Positions 1 to 6,977 of a stretch of DNA of 8,340 bases are shown piece by piece. The stretch covers positions 1 to 8,340 of the forward strand of contig JASLDF010000025.1 in NCBI GenBank assembly GCA_030151635.1, in the 5' to 3' direction. Source of the stretch: Bacteroides sp. (GTDB lineage: Bacteria > Bacteroidota > Bacteroidia > Bacteroidales > Bacteroidaceae). The notes under the pieces are model-generated. The model was not told the origin of the DNA, searched no databases, and saw nothing but the letters and a program-made list of their open reading frames with translations. A program made the position numbers and the translations under genes. How positions within the stretch are numbered: position 1 is the stretch's first letter; the number at the start of each line of letters is the position of its first letter.

Positions 1-669
1 GTGCACATGGTAGAGGTGTTTGTTCCTCATGGTGCAATTCTTAGCTACGAGCTTCCCGATAAATCGGTGGTCTGCCTAAACTCGGGTAGCCGATTAACTT
101 ATCCAACGCATTTTACAGATAAAAAACGAGAAATATCGCTCGATGGCGAAGGCTATTTCACGGTCACTGCCGATAGAGAAAATCCATTCTATGTTCACAC
201 AACTTACGGTGTGAGCACCTATGTATATGGTACACAATTTAACGTCAATGCGTATAAAAATGATGGTTATGTAGAAACCACATTGGTTGAAGGCAAACTA
301 GACTTGCTAGACAGTGCATCGAACTTACAAGCGAAAGTGTTGCCCGGAGAATCGGTTCGATATAGCGGGTTAACCAGAACAATGGAAACGAAGCTGGTTG
401 ATGTAGAAGATAAACTGGGGTGGCAATCGGGACAATTGGTGTTTCGCAATACACCCTTCCTAGAATTAATAAAACGTCTGGAACGCCGCTTCAATGCGCA
501 GATCAATGTGATAGGGCAGGTTGATGAGAAATCGGCTATTCGTGCCACCTTTAAAGTAGAATCTCTTGAACAAATCTTAGACTACTTGTCACTTACTGTA
601 AACATGACATGGGGGGCGGTTGACAATCCAAATACCATTAATAAAGAAATCAACATCAAATTATATTAA
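1..669 (+). CDS. FecR-family anti-sigma factor, C-terminal part (5' end outside window)
   Basis: Inner-membrane anti-sigma factor that would hold an ECF sigma factor and release it when a partner SusC/TonB transporter signals. The 222 visible residues are the periplasmic part. A FecR domain spans about residues 10-105, with the signatures LNSGSRLTYP (26-35), GEGYFTV (49-55), YGTQFNVNAY (76-85) and TTLVEGKLDL (93-102). A FecR C-terminal domain (DUF4974 type) follows at about 144-217 with FRNTPFLELIKRLERRFNAQ. The family is usually well over 300 residues, with an N-terminal sigma-binding domain and one membrane helix. Both are absent here, so the frame enters from outside the window and the GTG at base 1 is not taken as the start. 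Cys25 stands where many relatives have Trp (VWLNSGS-like), a small oddity. The STN-domain susC directly downstream is its probable partner. Family call is firm; the partner is inferred from position. Confidence 0.93.
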   Translation: MHMVEVFVPHGAILSYELPDKSVVCLNSGSRLTYPTHFTDKKREISLDGEGYFTVTADRENPFYVHTTYGVSTYVYGTQFNVNAYKNDGYVETTLVEGKLDLLDSASNLQAKVLPGESVRYSGLTRTMETKLVDVEDKLGWQSGQLVFRNTPFLELIKRLERRFNAQINVIGQVDEKSAIRATFKVESLEQILDYLSLTVNMTWGAVDNPNTINKEINIKLY

Positions 670-674
670 TTTTC

Positions 675-711
675 TTAAATCTATGAATGCCTATGTAGCA
701 CTTTAAATCTA
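675..711 (+). repeat. Short direct repeats (TTAAATCTA x2, CTATG x2)
   Basis: TTAAATCTA occurs at 675-683 and again at 703-711, 28 bases apart start to start. Between them CTATG occurs at 681-685 and 691-695, exactly 10 bases apart, about one helical turn. The exact copies are visible in the sequence. Whether they bind a regulator is unknown; in AT-rich DNA a 9-base repeat may be chance. Confidence 0.3.
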
Positions 712-807
712 GTAAAACACAAAGAAGACCATTTATAAAAAACAGAGTCTTACTTAAAAATTAAGATGCCTTTAAATTCGCAAATTAGAGTCATCTAGTT
801 ATCCAAA

Positions 808-825
808 GTTTATGTAGAAATAAAC
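808..825 (+). other. Small hairpin in the susC 5' leader
   Basis: GTTTAT (808-813) pairs with ATAAAC (820-825) around the 6-base loop GTAGAA. It ends 19 bases before the susC ATG, inside any plausible 5' untranslated region, where folding could affect ribosome access. The stem is AT-rich and short, so it is weak on its own. Confidence 0.25.
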
Positions 826-844
826 ATTAGTTAAATACAAAAAT

Positions 845-3800
845 ATGAAAAACTGTAATTCTTTAAAGAAGAAGTACGACTTCAAATTCAGTTCGTTCTT
901 TGATATGCGAGCTAATTTTCGAAAAAGTGCGATGCTATGCTTCTTTATTTCGAGTCTGGCTGTGGGGCAAGTAAATGCGCAAAGCAAACCTGCAGAAAAA
1001 ATGACAAATGTCAAGGTCGAAGATGTTTTTGAACGCATTGAAAAACAAAGTAAATACGTCTTTCTGTTCAAGAACAATGAGGTTAATACTAAGAAATTAG
1101 TGTCTGTAGACAATGTCAATGGTGACATTGAGTCGGTATTACAACAGGTATTGAATGGCATGAGTGTGGACTACCAAATTGTAGATAATCAAATCATGCT
1201 TTCAAAGGTAGACGCTGTTGCTGAAAATATAAAGGTAAAAGGTTTGGTTAAAGATACGAACGGAGAGCCATTAATTGGTGTGAACGTAGTCGTATCAAAC
1301 TCAACAGGTGGCACGATTACAGACTTCAATGGTGAATTTACGATTGATGTGCCTATGCAATCGACGCTTGAATTCCGTTACATTGGATACGTAAACAAAA
1401 AAGCGAAAATAACATCCGATAAAAGTCTTACTATTGTTCTTGCTGAAGATAGTAAAACTCTTGATGAGGTAGTTGTTACGGCATTGGGTATTAAGCGTGA
1501 AGAAAAAGCGTTAAGCTACAATGTGCAAGTGGTAAACGATAGCGAATTTACAACCATGAAGAGCCCTAACTTTATGAATGCTTTGAATGGTAAAGTAGCT
1601 GGGGTTACAATTAACAAGAGTAGTAGTGGTCCTGGTGGTGCTGCACGTGTTGTAATGCGTGGTGCAAAATCTATTGAGGGCGATAACAACGTTCTTTATG
1701 TAGTTGATGGTATTCCATTGTTTAACCACTCGGGTGGTGCCGATAGTGGTATCATGGGAGAAGGTAATGTGGGTACAGAAGGTATTGCCGACTTTAACCC
1801 AGAAGATATTGAAAGTATTTCTGTCCTTTCAGGTCCATCGGCTGCTGCACTTTACGGTAGTAATGCTGCAAACGGGGCAATCTTGATTACTACTAAGAAA
1901 GGAGAAGAGGGGAAAATGCAAATTACAATTTCTTCTACTTCCGAATTTAGTAAACCATTTATCATGCCTAAATTCCAAAACTCTTATGGTAACAAACCGG
2001 GAGCATACGATAGCTGGGGCGATAAATTAACTACAAATAGTAGCTATGATCCGAAGAAAGACTTCTATAACACGGGGCAAAACTTCATCAACTCATTGAC
2101 ACTATCAACAGGTAATAAATACAACCAAACTTTTGCTTCTGTTGCAACAACAAATGCTAAAGGTATTGTTCCTAATAATACATACGACCGTTTGAACTTG
2201 ACAGTAAGAAATTCAACTTCATTGTTCGATGGTAAAGTTCAATTGGATTTGGGGTCTGGTTATGTGAAACAAAAACACATGAACATGGTTTCTCAAGGAC
2301 AATATTGGAATCCTATTGTAGCGGCTTACTTGTTCCCTAGAGGTGAAAACTTTAGCGATATTAAGACTTTTGAGCGTTACGATGCGTCTAGAGATTTACC
2401 TGGTCAATATTGGCCAATTAAAGACGGTGTATATGCAAACCAAAACCCTTATTGGACAGCTTATAGAAACTTAGCACCAAGTAATAAGGATCGTTTTATG
2501 TTTAACGCTGGCTTAACATACAACATCTTGGATTGGTTAAACGTAGCTGGACGTTTCCGTATGGACCGTTCTTTTATTACCAACGAAAGAAAAATATATG
2601 CTACTTCTGATGAGAAATTTGCAAGACCAAAAGGTAACTACGAATATTCGGAATACAAGGATAACCAAACGTACATGGACTTTATGGTGAACATAAATAA
2701 ACGTTTTGGTGATTTTAATATCGTAGCTAACGTGGGTGCAAGTTATTCTGATTTCAAAGCGCTAACTAGAGGATATGGTGGTAACTTAGTTCTTGTTCCA
2801 AACTTATTCTCTATCCAAAATATTGATCCTGCAGATAGCAAAGTCAAAGAAGAGGGCGGTGATTCTCGTGTTAGAAACGGAGCCATCTTTGCAAGTATGG
2901 AAGTGGGTTGGAGAAGTATGCTTTACTTAACGATGACTGGCCGTAACGACTGGAACTCTCGTCTAATCAACTCGAAAGAAGAATCATTCTTCTATCCGTC
3001 TGTAGGTTTATCTGCTATTGTATCGGAAATGGTTCAATTACCAGAGTTCATCTCATTCTTGAAAGTTCGTGGTTCGTTTACAGAGGTGGGTGCTCCTATT
3101 TCTAAATCGGGTCTTACTCCTGGTACAATTACAACGCCTATCGTGGGTGGTGTGTTGAAACCAACTGGTATTTATCCATTTGGTGATTTTAAAGCAGAAA
3201 GAACAAAATCGTATGAGCTTGGTTTAGCTTTCCGTTTAATAAATCGTATTAGCTTCGAGGCTACTTGGTATAAATCGAACACTTATAATCAGACTTTTAT
3301 TGGTGAATTGCCAGAGGGTTCTGGATACAAGAGTGTATACTTGCAGGCAGGTGATGTGCAAAACAAAGGTCTAGAAATGAGTTTAGGCTACAATGACCAA
3401 TTCGGTGATTTGGGACTGTCTTCGACTTTATCGTTTACTAAAAACGTGAATAAAATCAAGAAAATGGTTCACGATTACAAACACCCACTTAACCCAGATG
3501 CAATTAATATTCCTGAGGTTGTGAAAGAAAATGGTCGTGTCATCTTGAAAGAAGGCGGTAGCATTAATGATATTTATGCAAACAAGTTCTTGAAAAAAGA
3601 TAACCAAGGTTTCGTAAATATTCCTGAGAGTGGAGAACTATCACTTGAAAATACAGATCCTGTGTATTTGGGTAAAACAACTCCAAACTTTATGTTGGGT
3701 TGGAATAACTCATTTAGCTACAAAGGTTTTGGTCTTCGTTTCTTAGTGAATGCTCGTTTTGGTGGTGTCGTTACTTCATCTACTCAATCTATCATGGATA

Positions 3801-4183
3801 AATTTGGCGTTTCTAAAGAATCGGCAAAAGCAAGAGATAATGGTGGTGTTATGATTCCTAATCAAGGAAGATACGATGCTCAAAAATACTACAATCTAAT
3901 TTCGACTGGTGAGAGTGATTTAGCAGGATACTATACATATAGTGCTACTAATATTCGCTTACAAGAATTGGCGTTTAGCTATACGTTCCCATCTAAATGG
4001 TTCAAAAATGTTGTGAAAGACTTAACCTTGTCTATCATTGCAAATAACCCTTGGATGATTTATTGTAAAGCACCTCACGACCCAGAATTGACACCTTCAA
4101 CAGGAACTTATGGTCAAGGTAATGACTACTTTATGCAACCTAGTTTAAGAAGTATCGGTTTTGGTATTAAAGTTAAATTATAA
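845..4183 (+). CDS. susC: SusC/RagA-family TonB-dependent outer-membrane transporter with STN domain
   Basis: Outer-membrane beta-barrel that imports oligosaccharides using TonB energy, paired with the SusD encoded next. Order of parts in 1112 residues: a long signal peptide (basic N-terminus, hydrophobic stretch about 29-40, cleavage probably after VNA at 43-45); STN signalling domain about 52-120; CarboxypepD_reg-like domain about 129-200 (VKGLVKDTNGEPLIGVNVVV); TonB-box-like TLDEVVVTALG at 205-215; plug about 221-352 with LYVVDGIPL and SVLSGPSAAALYGSNAANGA; then the barrel. Near the C-terminus WMIYCKAPHDPELTPSTGTY is a hallmark of this family. Length is normal for STN-bearing SusC proteins, and the frame is intact. 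The STN domain implies control through a FecR/ECF sigma pair, and a fecR end lies just upstream. ATG 845 is chosen because it follows an A-rich leader; Met21 (905) would also leave a workable signal peptide. Four bases separate it from susD. Confidence 0.97.
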   Translation: MKNCNSLKKKYDFKFSSFFDMRANFRKSAMLCFFISSLAVGQVNAQSKPAEKMTNVKVEDVFERIEKQSKYVFLFKNNEVNTKKLVSVDNVNGDIESVLQQVLNGMSVDYQIVDNQIMLSKVDAVAENIKVKGLVKDTNGEPLIGVNVVVSNSTGGTITDFNGEFTIDVPMQSTLEFRYIGYVNKKAKITSDKSLTIVLAEDSKTLDEVVVTALGIKREEKALSYNVQVVNDSEFTTMKSPNFMNALNGKVAGVTINKSSSGPGGAARVVMRGAKSIEGDNNVLYVVDGIPLFNHSGGADSGIMGEGNVGTEGIADFNPEDIESISVLSGPSAAALYGSNAANGAILITTKKGEEGKMQITISSTSEFSKPFIMPKFQNSYGNKPGAYDSWGDKLTTNSSYDPKKDFYNTGQNFINSLTLSTGNKYNQTFASVATTNAKGIVPNNTYDRLNLTVRNSTSLFDGKVQLDLGSGYVKQKHMNMVSQGQYWNPIVAAYLFPRGENFSDIKTFERYDASRDLPGQYWPIKDGVYANQNPYWTAYRNLAPSNKDRFMFNAGLTYNILDWLNVAGRFRMDRSFITNERKIYATSDEKFARPKGNYEYSEYKDNQTYMDFMVNINKRFGDFNIVANVGASYSDFKALTRGYGGNLVLVPNLFSIQNIDPADSKVKEEGGDSRVRNGAIFASMEVGWRSMLYLTMTGRNDWNSRLINSKEESFFYPSVGLSAIVSEMVQLPEFISFLKVRGSFTEVGAPISKSGLTPGTITTPIVGGVLKPTGIYPFGDFKAERTKSYELGLAFRLINRISFEATWYKSNTYNQTFIGELPEGSGYKSVYLQAGDVQNKGLEMSLGYNDQFGDLGLSSTLSFTKNVNKIKKMVHDYKHPLNPDAINIPEVVKENGRVILKEGGSINDIYANKFLKKDNQGFVNIPESGELSLENTDPVYLGKTTPNFMLGWNNSFSYKGFGLRFLVNARFGGVVTSSTQSIMDKFGVSKESAKARDNGGVMIPNQGRYDAQKYYNLISTGESDLAGYYTYSATNIRLQELAFSYTFPSKWFKNVVKDLTLSIIANNPWMIYCKAPHDPELTPSTGTYGQGNDYFMQPSLRSIGFGIKVKL

Positions 4184-4187
4184 TATT

Positions 4188-5795
4188 ATGAAGAAAAGAA
4201 TATATACAGTTGGTGTAGTGCTATCGTTACTCGCTTCTTCTTGCGATTTTGAACGCATCAATACTAACGAATTCGAAATGACCCCAGAAATGGGTATTAT
4301 GGATGGTATTGCTGTGGGAGGTCCTATTACTGCCATGCAGAAATGTGTCATCCCATTGGGTACCCAGGCTGATGGTACTGATATTGCCAATCAATATCAA
4401 ATAGGATATAACTTGTCATCTGACGTGTGGAGTGGATACTTTGCACAAAATAATAACTGGAATGGTGGTACAAATAACACGACTTACTTCTTGATGGATG
4501 GTTGGTTATCTGCATCATATCGTAACTCTTTCTCGGAAATTTATCCATTGTGGAAAGAGGTTAAAACAAAATCGGAAGAAGCGAATGCTCCTGAAACTTT
4601 TGCTCTAGCGCAAATCATTAAGATTTCTGCTTGGCACAGATCGGCAGATATGTTTGGTCCTATTCCTTATAAAAAAGCAGGCGAGCCAATTATCATTATT
4701 CCTTATGATAGTCAAGAAGATGTATACAACGCATTCTTTACAGATTTAGCTGATGCAATTGAAGTGCTTACTCCAAAAGCTGAGCAAAACTTGAAGTTGC
4801 TTCCTGATTACGATGCTGTATACGCAGGCGATACGCGTAAGTGGGTAAAATATGCAAACTCTTTGATGTTGCGTTTAGCGATTCGTGTACGTTATGCTGA
4901 CGCTGCTTTAGCACAAAAATATGCAGAACTTGCTATTAATCATCCAATTGGTGTTATGGAAAACAAAGAAGATGCTGCGAAATTAGATCGTGGTGCGAAT
5001 TTGGTTTTCTTAAACAATATTGAGGTATTAGCGAATCAATATAATGAGTGTAGAATGGGTTCTTCGATGTTCTCTTATTTAATGGGGTATGAAGATCCTA
5101 GACTGGAAGCTTATTTTAAAGAGTCTGATAGTGAGTATGCTGTCAAGGCTAAAAATGAACGCTCTTATCAAGCCATTCCGACAGGCCATGACCACAAGCA
5201 AAATGATACATATAAAAGTTTCTCTAAACCAAATGTGAACAAGGATACTCCAACCTATTGGATGCGTGCTTCTGAAGTTTGTTTCTTGAGAGCTGAAGGT
5301 GCTTTAATTGGTTGGAACATGGGTGGTTCTGCAGATGATTTTTATCGTCAAGGTATCGAAATGTCATTTAACGAAAATAATGTGGCATCATCGGCGCTAG
5401 AACCCTACTTAAAATCGGACAAACTACCTATGGCATATAGTGTAGATGCTCCTGGTCTTTCTTCTAAAGCTGCTGCTCCTTCTACTGTTTCAATTAAGTT
5501 TGAAGGTAGTCAAGAAAATAAGCTTGAAAAGATTATGACTCAAAAATGGATTGCATTATACCCTAATGGGCATGAGGCATGGACTGAGTGGAGAAGAACA
5601 GGTTATCCTAAACTTCACCAAGTGGAAGTTAACAAAAGTGGAGGTGTTGTAAACTCTAAAGACGGTATTCGCAGAATGAGATATCCGATTACTTCGGGTC
5701 AATCTTTAGATGACATCGAAAATATGAAAGAGGCTGTGAAACTATTAGGTGGACCAGATAGCCCTGCTACGAAACTTTGGTGGGATAAGAAATAA
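4188..5795 (+). CDS. susD: SusD/RagB-family surface glycan-binding lipoprotein (SusD-like_2 type)
   Basis: Surface lipoprotein that lids the SusC channel and captures glycan. The 535 residues begin with a short lipoprotein signal peptide, MKKRIYTVGVVLSLLASSC, with the lipidated Cys at 19. The rest is the alpha-helical TPR-like SusD fold. Family signatures include the N-terminal RINTNEFEMTP (23-33), AWHRSADMFGPIPYKKAG (148-165), RKWVKYANSLMLRLAIRVRY (217-236), YWMRASEVCFLRAEGAL (357-373) and the C-terminal ALYPNGHEAWTEWRRTGYPK (456-475). The last is typical of the SusD-like_2 branch (Pfam PF12771 by recall). ATG 4188 is chosen over the in-frame TTG at 4161 because it starts directly at the signal peptide, four bases after the susC stop, suggesting translational coupling. 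Aromatic residues such as those in WSGYFAQNNNW (81-91) could contribute to sugar binding, but the binding site cannot be assigned without a structure. Confidence 0.96.
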   Translation: MKKRIYTVGVVLSLLASSCDFERINTNEFEMTPEMGIMDGIAVGGPITAMQKCVIPLGTQADGTDIANQYQIGYNLSSDVWSGYFAQNNNWNGGTNNTTYFLMDGWLSASYRNSFSEIYPLWKEVKTKSEEANAPETFALAQIIKISAWHRSADMFGPIPYKKAGEPIIIIPYDSQEDVYNAFFTDLADAIEVLTPKAEQNLKLLPDYDAVYAGDTRKWVKYANSLMLRLAIRVRYADAALAQKYAELAINHPIGVMENKEDAAKLDRGANLVFLNNIEVLANQYNECRMGSSMFSYLMGYEDPRLEAYFKESDSEYAVKAKNERSYQAIPTGHDHKQNDTYKSFSKPNVNKDTPTYWMRASEVCFLRAEGALIGWNMGGSADDFYRQGIEMSFNENNVASSALEPYLKSDKLPMAYSVDAPGLSSKAAAPSTVSIKFEGSQENKLEKIMTQKWIALYPNGHEAWTEWRRTGYPKLHQVEVNKSGGVVNSKDGIRRMRYPITSGQSLDDIENMKEAVKLLGGPDSPATKLWWDKK

Positions 5796-5821
5796 CAATG
5801 ATAACGAAAGAATTATCGATT

Positions 5822-6952
5822 ATGAAAAATATAAAAAAGCTATTATATCTATTGCCTATGTCTTTATTCCTATTTACTTCTTGTAGTAAATGGAATGATA
5901 TTGATACGAAGGAAATAGATCATGTTGGAGGTCATAATACTTCTAACAACAAAGAAAGTGAAGCATATTATGCAAACTTAAGAGCGTGGAAGAAAACAGC
6001 AGATAACTACGAGCGTCCTGTTTCATTTGGTTGGTTCAGTAACTGGGCTCCATCGGGTGTAGGTCGTAAGGGGTATTTAACATCTGTTCCAGATAGCATG
6101 GACATCATTTCTATGTGGAGTGGAGCTCCAGGTAGATATGAAATTACACCTGCTCAAAAGAAAGACAAAGAGTTTGTTCAAAAAGTAAAAGGCATCAAAC
6201 TCCTAGAAGTAAGTTTGCTTTCTCACCTAGGTAAGGGGAGAACTCCTCGTTCTGTATACGAAGAGGTGGAAAAACAAGCTGAAGAAGAAGGATGGTCGGA
6301 TAGTCAATTGAACAATGCTAGAAAATACGCTCGTTGGGATTTCTGGGGATTTACTTCGCATAACTTAAACAACACCGAAGAACTAGAAGGTGCACTGGCA
6401 AATTTTGCTAAAGCACTTTGCGATTCTCTAGTTGTTAGTGAATGGGATGGTTTTGATATTGACTGGGAGCCTGGAGCTGGTTTTAATGATGCCGATGGAA
6501 CAATCAATAGCTCAACTTTTGTTTTCTTAGTGAAAGAGATGGGAAAATACATCGGTCCTAAGAGCGACCCTGAGGGAAAAGGACATAAGTTGTTCTGTAT
6601 TGATGGTGAACTTTCTTACCTACCTGCAGAGTTAAATGATTATGTTGATTATTGGATAAGACAGACCTATGGTTCACATAACCCTAGTTTTAGTGCTCCT
6701 GGAAATCAACCTCACAAAGTGATTGTAACAGAAAACTTTGAGTCTTATGCTACAAGTGGTGGTGGTTTATTAAAGCAAGCTGCTGCAATGCCTAGAAACG
6801 GGTATAAAGGTGGTGTGGGTGCTTATCGTTTTGATAACGATTATGCAAACAGTCCTGATTACAAATGGATGCGTCAAGCAATTCAAATTAATCAAGAAGT
6901 GTTCAATAAATGGAAAGAAGCCCAAGAGCAAGAAAAAGAAGAAAACTTATAA
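5822..6952 (+). CDS. GH18-family lipoprotein, probable endo-beta-N-acetylglucosaminidase (BT1044-like)
   Basis: Predicted surface glycosidase of a TIM-barrel GH18 fold, 376 residues from this start. The signal peptide MKNIKKLLYLLPMSLFLFTSC has its lipidated Cys at 21. The catalytic DxxDxDxE motif is complete: D209-G-F-D212-I-D214-W-E216, where E216 (codon 6467-6469) is the expected acid/base and D214 assists the substrate N-acetyl group. Other barrel strands can be picked out: VSFGWFSNW (67-75), DIISMWSG (94-101), KLLEVSLLSHL (126-136), KLFCIDGE (256-263), DYWIRQTYG (276-284, with the QxY expected after strand 6) and GVGAYRF (331-337). The C-terminus is a charged tail (KWKEAQEQEKEENL). Single-domain length fits the Bacteroides BT1044-like GH18 group (Pfam PF16141 by recall), of which BT1044 releases N-glycans. 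The substrate here is inferred. An in-frame ATG at 5798 would add eight residues with an acidic one; 5822 gives a cleaner signal peptide. A surface binding role without catalysis is possible but less likely given the intact motif. Confidence 0.88.
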   Translation: MKNIKKLLYLLPMSLFLFTSCSKWNDIDTKEIDHVGGHNTSNNKESEAYYANLRAWKKTADNYERPVSFGWFSNWAPSGVGRKGYLTSVPDSMDIISMWSGAPGRYEITPAQKKDKEFVQKVKGIKLLEVSLLSHLGKGRTPRSVYEEVEKQAEEEGWSDSQLNNARKYARWDFWGFTSHNLNNTEELEGALANFAKALCDSLVVSEWDGFDIDWEPGAGFNDADGTINSSTFVFLVKEMGKYIGPKSDPEGKGHKLFCIDGELSYLPAELNDYVDYWIRQTYGSHNPSFSAPGNQPHKVIVTENFESYATSGGGLLKQAAAMPRNGYKGGVGAYRFDNDYANSPDYKWMRQAIQINQEVFNKWKEAQEQEKEENL

Positions 6953-6977
6953 TTAGAATTGATAAAATACTAAAGAT

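Larger units (their letters stand above)
670..844 (+). promoter_or_regulatory. Intergenic leader of the susC operon, probable ECF-type promoter region
   Basis: This 175-base AT-rich gap is the only long spacer before the terminator, so the operon promoter should lie here. The tetramer TTTG, core of both the -33 and -7 (TAnnTTTG) elements of the Bacteroides housekeeping promoter, does not occur on the + strand of the gap. That fits use of an alternative ECF sigma factor, as the FecR/STN pair suggests. Short direct repeats lie in the first 45 bases (TTAAATCTA twice, CTATG twice), and a 6-bp hairpin sits about 20 bases before the susC start. The last bases before the ATG are A-rich, as is usual for Bacteroidota starts. 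No exact -35/-10 pair can be named. Transcription could also read through from fecR, since no terminator is visible between the genes. Confidence 0.45.

Noticed and set aside
1..3. GTG at the first base as a true start codon for the FecR gene
   Set aside because: The visible part starts inside the periplasmic FecR region with no sigma-binding domain or membrane helix, so the gene almost surely continues upstream.
753..765. CTTAA/TTAAG hairpin between fecR and susC as a terminator
   Set aside because: A 5-bp, mostly AT stem with a 3-base loop and no following T run; not a credible terminator.
799..1161. 120-codon open frame on the minus strand over the susC start
   Set aside because: It overlaps the susC leader, signal peptide and STN domain, shows no recognisable domain, and is best explained as the shadow of the real gene.
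1704..1886. 60-codon + strand frame inside susC
   Set aside because: Out of frame within the conserved SusC plug coding region, with no start context or family resemblance.
4161..4187. TTG at 4161 as the susD start, overlapping the end of susC
   Set aside because: It adds nine residues in front of a clean lipoprotein signal peptide that starts at ATG 4188; the extra residues are just the susC 3' end read in another frame.
5798..5821. ATG at 5798 as the GH18 gene start, and the weak GATAA/TTATC pairing at 5800-5817
   Set aside because: The extra eight residues put an acidic residue in the signal peptide head; ATG 5822 gives a typical Lys-rich start. The 5-bp AT stem is too weak to call. The longer start is not fully excluded.
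6304..6552. 82-codon minus-strand frame across the GH18 catalytic region
   Set aside because: It is the antisense of conserved GH18 coding sequence and shows no domain or promoter of its own.
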